Assembly: GCF_963082655.1 (NCBI RefSeq)
Contig: NC_081556.1
Location: 1,984,001-2,048,000 of the forward strand
Source: Stomoxys calcitrans
Taxonomy: Eukaryota > Arthropoda > Insecta > Diptera > Muscidae
Direction: 5' to 3'
DNA length: 64,000 nt
In this document: one piece after another, positions 1 through 10,051 of the stretch
Layout of the letters: each line of letters begins with the position of its first letter
Position numbering within the stretch: the stretch's first letter is position 1
The notes under the pieces: generated by a model
What the model was told of the DNA's origin: nothing
Seen by the model: the letters and a program-made list of their open reading frames with translations, nothing else
Databases searched by the model: none
Position numbers and translations under genes: made by a program

Positions 1-40
1 AGACTAAGGGAGGACTTCATTTTTATATATAAGATTTTTA

Positions 41-826
41 TGTTATGTGTTATGTGTTGTTATGTTATGTTATGTTATGTTATGTTATGTTATGTTATGT
101 TATGTTATGTTATGTTATGTTATGTTATGTTATGTTATGTTATGTTATGTTATGTTATGTTATGTTATGTTATGTTATGTTATGTTATGTTATGTTATGT
201 TATGTTATGTTATGTTATGTTATGTTATGTTATGTTATGTTATGTTATGTTATGTTATGTTATGTTATGTTATGTTATGTTATGTTATGTTATGTTATGT
301 TATGTTATGTTATGTTATGTTATGTTATGTTATGTTATGTTATGTTATGTTATGTTATGTTATGTTATGTTATGTTATGTTATGTTATGTTATGTTATGT
401 TATGTTATGTTATGTTATGTTATGTTATGTTATGTTATGTTATGTTATGTTATGTTATGTTATGTTATGTTATGTTATGTTATGTTATGTTATGTTATGT
501 TATGTTATGTTATGTTATGTTATGTTATGTTATGTTATGTTATGTTATGTTATGTTATGTTATGTTATGTTATGTTATGTTATGTTATGTTATGTTATGT
601 TATGTTATGTTATGTTATGTTATGTTATGTTATGTTATGTTATGTTATGTTATGTTATGTTATGTTATGTTATGTTATGTTATGTTATGTTATGTTATGT
701 TATGTTATGTTATGTTATGTTATGTTATGTTATGTTATGTTATGTTATGTTATGTTATGTTATGTTATGTTATGTTATGTTATGTTATGTTATGTTATGT
801 TTGTTATGTTATGTTATGTTATGTTA
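41..826. repeat. TTATG pentanucleotide microsatellite
   Basis: The 5-bp unit TTATG is repeated about 148 times without a visible error from about 60 to 800. The left edge (41-60) is impure and there is one slip near 800-806. Because 5 is not a multiple of 3 and no unit permutation makes a stop, all three plus frames stay open and read as endless MLCYV. These frames are not genes. The left edge abuts AT-rich single-copy DNA. Confidence 0.98.
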
Positions 827-1576
827 CTTTCAGTTTATTTTTACTGTTCTATATTGCACTTTGTGTAGTGTTATTTTATATAACTTTATTTTATTTTCTT
901 CTATTTTACAGCGAATGCTTATAATTTATTTCTGCAATACAAATTGATAAAGGCCCCAGAAAAGGCCTCCTAACAAAAACCTATTTGTGTGAGCTGTGTA
1001 TGTTTGGAGCAGCCACATATCATTTCAAACAATGTCATACATTCAAACGACAACCATCCAAATGGATGATAACGAAGTTTAGAAGGATGTATAGAAAAAG
1101 AATAGAAGCATTCAAAATTGAACGGAAGTAAGCAGGAATAGTACTTTACAATTCTTACATATACATTGACATGTGATTGTTTCAGTTGTAAATCGAAGAC
1201 CATTTCCGCGTAGCTGTGTCATGTGTGTTTGCTTTGTCTAAGTAAAAGTGTACATGTGTGTGTGTGTGTCATTTGCTCATATTGTATTAATGGATTAGGA
1301 ATCACTTCGATTTGATGTAATTATGCTTAATCATCACAGTGATGTTATGGCAAATTACATACGTCAATATAAACGGCCCATGATGTTGCTGTAAACAGCG
1401 GCAGAATTGTTGACGCATTGCTGCCGCTGCCGCTGCCGTTGTTGTAGCTGAGATGGCCAACATTGATGATATATTCCATTCTTTAGTCATGTTGTCTGTT
1501 TCTTGTTGGCTGGCATAGACATGTGTGGTAGATGTACAGCTGAGTATGAGTGTGTGTGTGTGTGTGTGGTCTTGTG
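827..1576. other. non-coding DNA with two TG microsatellites
   Basis: No gene is seen. The stretch contains (TG)n tracts at about 1254-1269 and 1550-1568 and a short CTGCCG-rich run near 1420. Open frames here are short, lack splice context and have no family resemblance. It probably flanks the candidate promoter that follows. Confidence 0.6.
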
Positions 1577-2614
1577 TTAGTCGACATCGCCGCAACTAAG
1601 CGACAAAGCAAACGCCAATAATAATGGCATGAAAACACACATCAAAAGGAAAACACACAAAAACAGAAACCAAAAAACAACGCTAACATTGCAAGCAGCC
1701 CGGCAGGCAGACAAGAGGCAGACGAGCGAGCAGGCAGGCAGACAGCGGGCAGGAGACAGGCACAAACAAGCAAAAGCACAATCAAACACTTTTAAGTCAA
1801 CAACAGAAATCAAAAAGATTTCTTCGTTTCGTGAGCACAGATGCAACGTGCTACTCACAGCAACTAGTCGCATGTTCGTTTTCTCCCTTCTGCGCTGGCT
1901 GACTGGCTGCTGTGTCGAGATTTTTAGATTTCGTCGATGAAACGACGCGACAACGAACAACGGCAGCTAGCCCCAAACAAACCTAAACAGCAGCGAAACA
2001 CTAAAATCGGAAAATCATTGTTTCGGTGTTTTTTCGCGAGTTCGTTAACGGCAACGGTCGCTCGGTCGGTCGAACGGTCGGACTGTCGGTCATAACGGTT
2101 GTAACCTAACGTTACGCAGGAAATCTTCATTGTTATAGCGCTCTCCACCACCACTGTCACCATCAACATCAAAAAAGGAACATTGGCATATTGTCGCAAC
2201 AACCGTACAACTGTCCAGAGGGTTTCGCTGCCTTGACAAGGCTATCGTGAGCCGTGTGAAACATTACCAAGTGAAAACTTAACAACAATAAGGAGAAAAA
2301 AAATCAAAAATAAAAACAAAACAACTACAATAACATAGCTACTATAGGTGGTACAAACAGAAAAAGGAGAGAGAGTGCAAACAAATCATTTTATCCTCTC
2401 TGTTGATAGTGCTGCTCCTGCTCCTGCTGCCACTGTAGTTGCAGTCAAATTTATGCAAATGCCTGCCTTGCAGGTGTGTGAGTGAACACTTGACTAATAA
2501 CAGAGTGCTGAGTGAATGAGAAGAGGCAAGCAGCCAAACAAACAACAACAACAAAAAACAAAGCCACATACCGTTTTACAATTCACACGTGCTTCAATTC
2601 GGTGTAACGGTAAC
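1577..2614 (+). promoter_or_regulatory. candidate promoter and 5' leader region
   Basis: This is single-copy DNA with a raised GC content in its first half, with repeated TCGGTCGG-like words near 2060-2090. It is followed by an A-rich stretch (2270-2340) of the AACAACAATAA type common in fly 5' leaders. It leads directly into a candidate splice donor at 2615. No TATA box or initiator can be called with certainty. Short open frames on both strands look incidental. The role is inferred from composition and from the downstream exon. Confidence 0.3.
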
Positions 2615-2663
2615 GTGAGTAGCAAAACAAAAACAAAGCTAATTTTTTTTTATTTCTGCCAAG
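2615..2663 (+). other. candidate 49-nt intron in a 5' leader
   Basis: The donor is GTGAGT at 2615. A perfect fly branch-point word CTAAT lies at about 2639, followed by a T-rich tract and an acceptor ending CCAAG at 2663. At 49 nt this is at the lower limit for fly introns. If removed, the next exon's open frame is preceded immediately by an in-frame TAA (2611-2613), so translation must start inside the next exon. Confidence 0.35.
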
Positions 2664-2758
2664 CGGAGAGGAAGGCAGCATTGCGTTTCCCCAACAGCCT
2701 GCCTGCCTGCCTTCCTACCAGCCTGCCCATTGGTGGATTACATGGACTACAAGGTGTA

Positions 2759-2824
2759 ATGGTAATTAACATTTCACCTCCATTGTCTCCCTCTACCAAC
2801 GGCCATATCAACATTCGCCTAGAG
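2759..2824 (+). CDS. candidate first coding exon, gene unknown
   Basis: The exon would run from acceptor 2663 to donor AG|GTGAGC at 2824/2825. The only in-frame start is ATG 2759 (G at -3 and +4), giving 22 residues that begin MVINISPPLSPSTNG and end NIRLE. The exon ends in phase 0. A five-codon upstream ORF (MDYKV, 2742-2759) ends in TAATG, so its stop overlaps this start, an arrangement compatible with reinitiation. I do not recognise the protein. No continuation exon was identified in the following 18 kb, which is largely repeats. It cannot share a downstream exon with the 20911-21536 exon, which ends in phase 2, unless it splices into that exon. The alternative is that this is non-coding DNA with chance splice words. 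Confidence 0.33.
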
Positions 2825-3636
2825 GTGAGCCCCAGACACAAAAAACTGCATACAAGTATATTAAAAGACAGACAGACGCAGATAACGCATCGATAAGTGA
2901 GACATAGCCAAACAAAAAATTGCAAGAAATTTAATTCTAGTGAAAAATTAAAGCAAATTCCGAAAATTCTCTTTAAAATAACAAATGACAAAAGAAGGAA
3001 AATAAAAAAAATATATTTTGTGTCAGCCAATATTGAAACGAGCCGAAACCGTGGTATAACAATAAAAATTAACAAATACCAACAAAAGGACGACCACCTT
3101 TGTTTCTTTGAATTCGTCCAAATAAAAACAGTATCCTTATGAAGGACGATTTTCCAATTGTGAAGACTTTGAAAACTGTTTTTCTCTCTGTATGTAACCC
3201 ATAGTGATGGTGAACACAACAGCAATTTGCAAATTGATATCCAAAAAGAAAGTTTGCCGAATATTGGTTTCGTCTATTTTGTGGAACAGTGATAGTCAAA
3301 GTTTGTTCATTATAGAACTTTATTCAAGTTAAATCTTGCTCTAAATATAAGTGAACGGACTGTTTATTAGACAAATTGCTGGAAATGATACTCAGGTGTT
3401 GGTTGGTCGAATGAATCAAAACAATCGCCTGGGGAATTGTAAGAAAGTACGGTGTTCAGAATTTGTACCATAAGTTTGTATAATGTCGACATCAGCTTGG
3501 GTCAATTTGGGGACGTTATAAAGTTTGGCACAGGAAATTACACCCCACGTCCAGAATGAAAATATGCCCCAAACAGATATATGGAGAACAACAGCATAAC
3601 TTTTGGGTCATATTTTCGTCTTTTTGGGACTTTTTA
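2825..3636. other. non-coding, probably intronic
   Basis: AT-rich DNA with no convincing reading frame. The stretch from about 3510 contains phrases such as 'ccccaaa' and 'ttggggacg' that resemble repeat family G at 4.7-5.8 kb, so the last 130 bp may be repeat-derived. Confidence 0.5.
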
Positions 3637-4137
3637 TACCCACCACCGAATGATAGGGGTATATTCACTTTCCGGCCCTATAAAGTATATATATTCTTGA
3701 TCAGCGTAAAAATCTAAAACCATCGAGCCATGTCCGTCTGTCTGTTAAAATCACGTTACAATCTTTAAAAATAGAGATATTGAGTTGAAACTTTGCACAG
3801 ATTATTCCTTTGTTCATAAGCAAGTAAAGTTCGAAGATGGGCTATATCGGCCTATATCTTGATATAGCCCCCAAATAGACCGATCCACCGATTAAGGATT
3901 TTAGGACCATAAAAGCCACATTTATTATCCGATTTTGCTGAAATTTGGGACAGTGAGTTGTGTTAGGCCCTTCGACACCCTTCTTCAATTTGGCCCAGAT
4001 CGTTCCATATAGCTGCCATATAGACCGATCTCTCGATTTAAGGTTTTGGGGCCATAATTTATTGCATTTATTGTCCGATTTCGCCAAAATTTGGGACAGT
4101 GAATTGTGTTGGGCGCTTTAACATTCTTCATCAGGAT
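3637..4137 (+). repeat. family A repeat, 5' part
   Basis: It begins with the family A head, TATACCC then 15 nt then GGGTATA, which can fold as a 7-bp stem. The conserved 'catgtccgtctgtctg' and 'gatattgagttgaaactttg' segments and two internal monomers ('tatagaccgatc', 'gaaatttgggacagtgag') follow. It is cut at 4137, where the foldback mariner element begins. Confidence 0.85.
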
Positions 4138-4715
4138 TTAGGATTTTCATGCATTAGTATTTGACAGATCACGTGGGATTTCAGACATGGTGTCAAAGAG
4201 AAAGATGCTCAGTATGCTTTGACATTTCATCATGAATAGACTTACTAACGAGCAACGCTTGCAAATCATTGAATTTTATTACCAAAATCAGTGTTCGGTT
4301 CGAAATGTGTTCATTCACCGTTCAGCGATGAGGCTCATTTCTGGTTGAATGGCTACGTAAATAAGCAAAATTGCCGCATTTGGAGTGAAGAGCAACCAGA
4401 AGCCGTTCAAGAACTGCCCATGCATCCCGAAAAATGCACTGTTTGGTGTGGTTTGTACGCTGGTGGAATCATTGGACCGTATTTTTTCAAAGATGCTTTT
4501 GGACGCAACGTTACGGTGAATGAACACATTTCGAACCGAACACTGATTTTGGTAATAAAATTCAATGATTTGCAAGCGTTGCTCGTTAGTAAGTCTATTC
4601 ATGATGAAATGTCAAAGCATACTGAGCATCTTTCTCTTTGACACCATGTCTGAAATCCCACGTGATCTGTCAAATACTAATGCATGAAAATCCTAACCTC
4701 AAAAAAATCACCCTT
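4138..4715 (+). mobile_element. foldback mariner/Tc1 derivative, copy 1
   Basis: A left arm (4138-4320) and right arm (4514-4715) are inverted copies of one transposon end. They flank a short piece of transposase gene (4321-4513). The arm encodes an N-terminus (MNRLTNEQRLQIIEFYY, from 4232). The core encodes the second catalytic block (FSDEAHFWLNGYV through GGIIGPYFFKDAFGRN) in a different frame, so no active enzyme is possible. The right end has the outer terminus and a TA (4716-4717). The left end lacks the outer ~20 bp and joins family A directly. The same rearranged element occurs in the opposite orientation at 61361-61967. Confidence 0.9.
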
Positions 4716-5878
4716 TATTTGGGGTGATATGCACACTTTTGGGTTTATTTGCGGGTTGGTGTTTGGTGTGAATTAACATTATGAAAATACACCCCAAAAT
4801 CTAAATTGCAATTTGACCCCAATTTAATATTGGGGCACCAACTGCATTTATTTTTTGGGATCATTTTTTGTAATAAAAATATAACCCAAATTTTGGGGTC
4901 TTTTTCATTTATAATTGTCATGGCGCCGATTTGGTTCAACGAAAAAAAAGACTCCAAGCTCTTATCAAAACAGAAACATGGTAACATGTTCAAAATCTTA
5001 TATTGGAGATCAAACTGCATTTATTTTTGGGGTCATTTTTCGTAATAAAAATGCAACCCAAATTTTGGGGTCTTTTTTTTATTTTCAACTTTCATGGCGC
5101 TAATTTGGTTGAACGAAAAAAAAAGACACCACGCTGTTATCAAAACAGAAATCTACGGCAAATTTTGAGAAAATTTCCCCAAAAAGTCATGAGCCCAAAA
5201 TCAATATTGAGCTTCCGGGTTTACACGACAAGGTACGTTCGTAGCTAATATTCTTCTACGCTCAGACAACAGTTTGAGCTAAAATACTTGGATTTTATAG
5301 ATTTTAGATGAGAATGAATGTCGGTGCCAAGTTGCGGAATAAGGCCAAACCTACCACAAATGGACGAAACATGATAAAATACTCAAAAATTTATATTGGG
5401 GCACAAACTGCATTTATTTTTGGGGTCATTTTTCGTAATAAAAATACAACCCAAATTTTGGGGTCTTTTTTCATTTTCAACCATCATGACGCCAATTTGG
5501 TTGAAGGAAAAAAAGATACCAAGCTGTTGTCAAAACAGAAAGCTACGACGAATTTTGAGAAAATTTCAAAAGCTATGATCCTAAAATCAAATTTGAGCTT
5601 CCGGGTTTTAACGACCAGGTCCATCCGAATCTAATATTCTTCTGTGCTCGACGACAGTTTAAGTTCTTGGATTTTAAAGATTTTAGATGAGTATGAATGT
5701 TGTGGCCAAGATTCGCAATAAGGTGAAACCTAACACAAGTGTACGAAACTTGATAAATTGCTCAAAAAATCTCATCCATTTGACTTTAAGCGAACGTTCC
5801 CGGTTGCAACACATCGAATTATCCATTTCGACACTACAAAGTATGCCAGTATTGTTGATCGTCATAAAATTCTAAGAT
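4716..5878 (+). repeat. family G tandem repeat, ~391-bp unit
   Basis: A block beginning 'tattgggg' and containing 'aactgcatttatttttgggg' recurs at about 4830, 5003 and 5394. The last two start 391 bp apart and include matching tails ('gagcttccgggttt', 'attttagatgag'). The first copy is partial at about 173 bp. Open frames of 60-108 codons here are shadows of the repeat. Confidence 0.8.
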
Positions 5879-6423
5879 GGTTTAAGGATGTTCGGGGTTT
5901 TGTCCGTCCGTTTGGTTGTAATCATCCTTGAACCTTCAAAAATTGAGTTATTGAGTTGAAACTTGGTACAGATCTGCATTTTTCCCAAACGCAGACAAAG
6001 TTCTGGCACGAACCAAATGGGACCATATTAGGATATAGCTGCCATATAGATCGAACTCCAGATTTAAAGACTTAAGCCTATAACAGCCGAATTTATTGCC
6101 CGATTTTGTTCCGATCCTTCCACAACCTTATCGAGCATACTCCAAATCGGACCATGTATCAACATTGCTGACATATTGAACGATCTACCGATTTAGGGTC
6201 TTGAACCATTAAAAGTTTCATTTATTACTCGATTTGGCTCAAATTTGGAGCATTGGATTGCAGTAGGGTCCCGAACCGAATATGGTACAGATCGACCAGA
6301 TAGACCGATTTTGGGTCTAATGTCCATGACGGCAGCATTTGTTGCCCGAATTTGCTAAAATTTGGAACAATCAGTTGCGCTATGCACCCAAGATATCCAA
6401 ATATAGTCTAAATCATGTCATAA
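5879..6423 (+). repeat. diverged family A repeat
   Basis: It shares 'gagttattgagttgaaactt', 'tatagctgccatatagatcg' and repeated 'cgatttggct..aaatttgg' phrases with family A. Three to four diverged monomers can be traced. Neither end hairpin is intact. Confidence 0.7.
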
Positions 6424-6720
6424 TGTTGTTATTGTAGCCTCACCTCCTCAAGCCCTGGAGGTGAGCAAGCTCGTTTCGGTCCAAAGGACCAATCGCCGCG
6501 TAACAGTATGGCCATTGGTTATTTAAAGGCGCCAATAACCCTCCTTGTCGTATCGAGCATCATAGGCACTCAGTATTGGTGCAAGAGCCGGTGCCGACGT
6601 CCGACGTCTCACAGAGACTATCCGCTCGATGACCCCGATTGTCCGCTACTGCCGCTGCAGCTACTCTGTATGGAGTATTCCAATATCCACAACCAGTGGA
6701 CGCGGACTTTTTATTGTAGA
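6424..6720 (+). repeat. family E repeat, copy 1
   Basis: It contains 'tggccattggttatttaaag' and 'gcgcc', followed by 'cataggcactcagtattgg', 'tgcaagagccg' and 'actatccgctcgat'. These same segments in the same order occur at 50.6-51.2 kb, so this is an interspersed repeat and not a gene. The end near 6720 is approximate. Confidence 0.7.
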
Positions 6721-6967
6721 TTTTTGGCACTATCCAGCAAAAAAATCGGAACACAAATGGACATTTGGCAGCCCCAGAAAATTTTCGAAAGATCGAGATG
6801 ACCAACTTAAGGGGCCTGCCAAGAGGTGTCCGGACAAACAAAAGCCTTGAAATTTTGCATTTAAACTCACTAACACTTAATCTCTAACCATTTTAAATTT
6901 CAAAAAGATATCTCTCTACCCGTTCTACACGCGGCATTTTTTAATAGTTTTTTTTTTTCATTTCCAT
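6721..6967. other. short unclassified stretch
   Basis: AT-rich DNA between a family E copy and a SINE tail. No gene or known repeat is recognised. Confidence 0.4.
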
Positions 6968-7103
6968 CCCACTGTGCGAACGGACGCAGCTATAAAAAGG
7001 AGGCCCCTTATGATTGAGCCCCAACTTGAATCGAACAGCACCCAGTGATATGTGAGAAATTTGCCCCTGTTCCTTAATGGAATTTTCATGGCCAATTTTG
7101 CAC
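6968..7103 (+). mobile_element. SINE fragment (3' body)
   Basis: It matches the body of the tRNA-derived SINE seen elsewhere in the window: 'ctataaaaaggaggcccctt', then 'gatatgtgagaaatttgccc' and 'ttccttaatgga'. The tRNA-like head with the A and B boxes is missing, which fits 5' truncation. Confidence 0.8.
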
Positions 7104-7660
7104 TTCTTAGCCGGTCGGTTGGGATTGTACATGCTCCAAATCCGTCCATGTTTTGATATAGCTTATGTGGCAGCTATATCAAAACATGGGCCGAACCTAT
7201 TTCCCAATTTGACTTCTTAAGCCTCTATTTATTATTATCCCATTCTTGTACTGTAACGTTTTCTATGACATTCAACAGATGTGCCAAGTATGCTCCGTAT
7301 CGGTCTATGCTTTGATATAGCTCTCCTCATATAGACCAATCTCTCGATTGGTCATCTTGGAAGCTTTGAATTCTTATTCGTTTTGGCTGAAATGTTCAAC
7401 CGTTGTAAAGTTTGAAGGTGGAATATAACGAAGTAAATCTTGCTGTAGTTCTCATATAGATTGGATGCCGAGGGATTCGGCAAAATTCCAACATAGAGCG
7501 ATTCTCCGATTATACTTCCGAAGTAGTATTTGCGATAGAAGTTGAAACATGTTACAATAGTATGGATACCCCTCCTATTGCTATGTGAAGTATGGTTAAA
7601 ATAGATCAAATGTTCCTTATGGACCCCATTGAGACTGGCCCCCAAATTTTATCTCTAAAG
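7104..7660 (+). repeat. diverged family A/B repeat with a strong hairpin
   Basis: 'tatagctc..catatagacc', 'gattggtcatcttgg' and 'tggctgaaatgttca' mark diverged monomers. An 18-bp perfect inverted repeat (7146-7163 and 7172-7189, 8-nt spacer) is made of the monomer word 'gatatagct' and its complement. This suggests a small inversion or a hairpin-templated event. Confidence 0.6.
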
Positions 7661-9260
7661 AGCGAAGAGGGCGAATTTTTCATTGGATTTTCATAAAGTG
7701 TTTCGGTGGGTTGGTATTTGGAACACAAAAGTTTGGGCAAACTAAATGCCGGTTTTACTTTTTATCTTCAAAAGTGGGGGGACAAATACAGCGACATTGA
7801 TTGTCATAAATTCCACATCGAACAGACTTGATAATGACAAATTTGTTACATTAAATTGCATGCTAAACCTGATTAGTTTTAGCGTATCATTCATTGAAAG
7901 TAATGTGTTGGCCAATTCGTTGTAAGTTAAAATAAATGTTTCGCAGCGGAAATTGTACCTTTCGCATGAATCTTGTCTAGAAATAGATAAAGCGATTCAC
8001 AGACGAATTGGCGGCAACATTTTTGTTACCTTCATTGCGTTTCATACAGAGCAGGCTGAATCACAGACGTGCACACAGACACACACACGAACGCACACGC
8101 CAATGAAACAACAAATGCGACATTTGACAAATTCTCTCGCTGAGGTGAATTTGAACGAAACAAATGCTTTTTTAATTTCCTCTTTCGTCTGCATCGGATG
8201 ACATCAATTTTATTCCTGTCACTTTTAAGTGCTTGCCTTGTCACTTAACATTCCTGGTCGCCCTTTTCGCATAGAGAACGACAAAGACAACAGAAACGGC
8301 AAAAACAAAACAACTTAAAAGAATAAATAGACAAACGCGTCGTAGTCCTCGGCGTCTTTTAGCCATTTGGCCACGTTTACTCATTATCCCTCGCCTTCAT
8401 TAACGACGCGCTAGGCTATGGCCACATCACTTCTATTGTTCGCAAAAATTTCTTCTTTTTTCCATTTTTTTTTTTTTTTTTGGTGCGCAAAAATTGGAAG
8501 GAATTATTGTTTGTTGCTTGGCAAAGGAGTGAGACGAGGGAAGGAAGCGCGCTCACTTTGCATGTGCAATTGAGGTTAATTAGTGCGTTGCTGATGCTAC
8601 AGGTGGATGAATGTGGATGTGGATGTTGCCTTATTCTCTACTAGGTGGCTGAATGACTAGTGGCAGGCAGGCTCATTGGGCTGGCTGCACGATGTCGGCT
8701 TCTTGCATCCAAACGAGATGTGTTTGTTTGCTAGCTAATTTTAATAATGCCATCGTTGTTTTTTCTCGCTTGTTTAATGATGGAGCAAAGTGTTTGGTTT
8801 TCTTTCCACCTCTCTTCCTCTCTCCATTACTATGGCTTTTGTGGCATTATTGTGATCACCCCCCATATAAACATATGTGTGTGTGTGAGTGTGCGTGTGT
8901 TTCAAATCTTATGGATCTTGGAGCATCCATGAGGGTGTCTAATTAGGTTTTTAAGTGAAACAGTTCATTACTTACCCAATGTATGGCGCAAACATTGCCT
9001 TGCTTTGGTATTTGTAGTTAAATATGATCCTTTGGTGATATTCTCAACAGGTTTCATGTTGCAGGTTCATTAACCTGTAAATGATACAGACCAAAAAGGA
9101 AGTTAGTGCGTTTAATTATTATAAACGATAAATGTGCATCAAAATATCATTTTACTAAAAAACAAAACAATAAATTAAAAAAGTGTTTGCATATTTCTGC
9201 TTAGTTTGAATAAAAATTAAAAAAAAAACTAAGATAAAATAAAAAATAATTTTAAAAAAT
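7661..9260. other. single-copy non-coding DNA
   Basis: No gene is seen. It holds a CA-rich tract near 8070-8100, a T18 run near 8466-8483, a GT tract at about 8876-8900 and AT-rich sequence from 9110. Microsatellites of this type are common in fly introns, so it may be intronic to the candidate gene starting at 2.7 kb. Confidence 0.55.
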
Positions 9261-9830
9261 TAATTTTCGACACGTATGTTAAGGCATGAGAGAAGCCGTT
9301 GTACAAAATTTCAGTTAAATCGGATAATAATTGCGTCCTCTAGAGGCTCAAGAAGTCAAGTCTCCAGATCGGTTTATACGGCAGCTATATCAGGTTATGG
9401 ACCGATTTGAACTATTCTTAGCATAGCTGTTGAAAGACATAACAAAACACCTCATTTCAGCCAAATCGGATAAGAATTGTGCCCTCTAGCGGCTCAAGAA
9501 GTCGAGATCCCAGATCGGTTTATAAGGCAGCTATATCAAAATGTGGACCGATCCGCCGATTTGACCTGTTAAAGCTTCTAAATGCCTCAATTTTTGCTTA
9601 ATTTGGTTGAAATTTTGTTTGTGAAGTTCACCAATGTCCTCTGAAACCTATATAAAATACTTTTCAGATAGGACAACGAATAGATATATGTAGGTCCCAT
9701 TGAAACCAATTCTTCTATATAAACTCTTCAACCCATAAAAGCTTTAATTTTTATGTCCATAATTTTGAAATTTGGTATGCGAAGAATTTTTACGAAATAT
9801 AACCCGCACAGCAATGTTAACACTGTTCAG
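9261..9830 (-). repeat. family B fragment
   Basis: Diagnostic words in reverse orientation are 'gaggctcaagaagtcaag', 'cagatcggtttatacggc' and 'agctatatcaggttatgg', with two to three monomers about 150 bp apart. Both ends are missing. Confidence 0.8.
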
Positions 9831-10051
9831 AACCACATTTTGTTTCTTTAAAATAAGCCACTTATAATTTAATCATGGCAAATAGACGTCTAGAGTAGCC
9901 CATTTGTTTGGTGGTGGTTGGTATGGTAAAAACCTACGAGAAGCACAAACATTTTATAAAATTCTGTGGGGGCTCAAATTGCTTAATCCACCCCCTCCAG
10001 AGGCCTTTCTTCGGTTTATGATGGCAACCCAAATTTTGTATCGGCCTATTT

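Noticed and set aside
40..947. Three ~270-300-codon open frames repeating MLCYV
   Set aside because: They arise purely from the stop-free 5-bp repeat, which is open in every plus frame.
1577..1960. 127-codon minus-strand hydrophobic frame, Cys/Leu-rich
   Set aside because: It is antisense to an A-rich stretch that looks like a leader, with low-complexity content and no conserved domain or splice context.
2650..3225. 191-codon minus-strand frame, Phe/Leu-rich
   Set aside because: It is antisense to the candidate 5' exon and AT-rich intron; the hydrophobicity comes from A-rich plus strand. No family resemblance.
4291..4641. 116-codon frame with transposase similarity as a gene
   Set aside because: Only the central catalytic block is transposase; both ends of the frame are arm sequence, so it is part of a non-coding foldback element.
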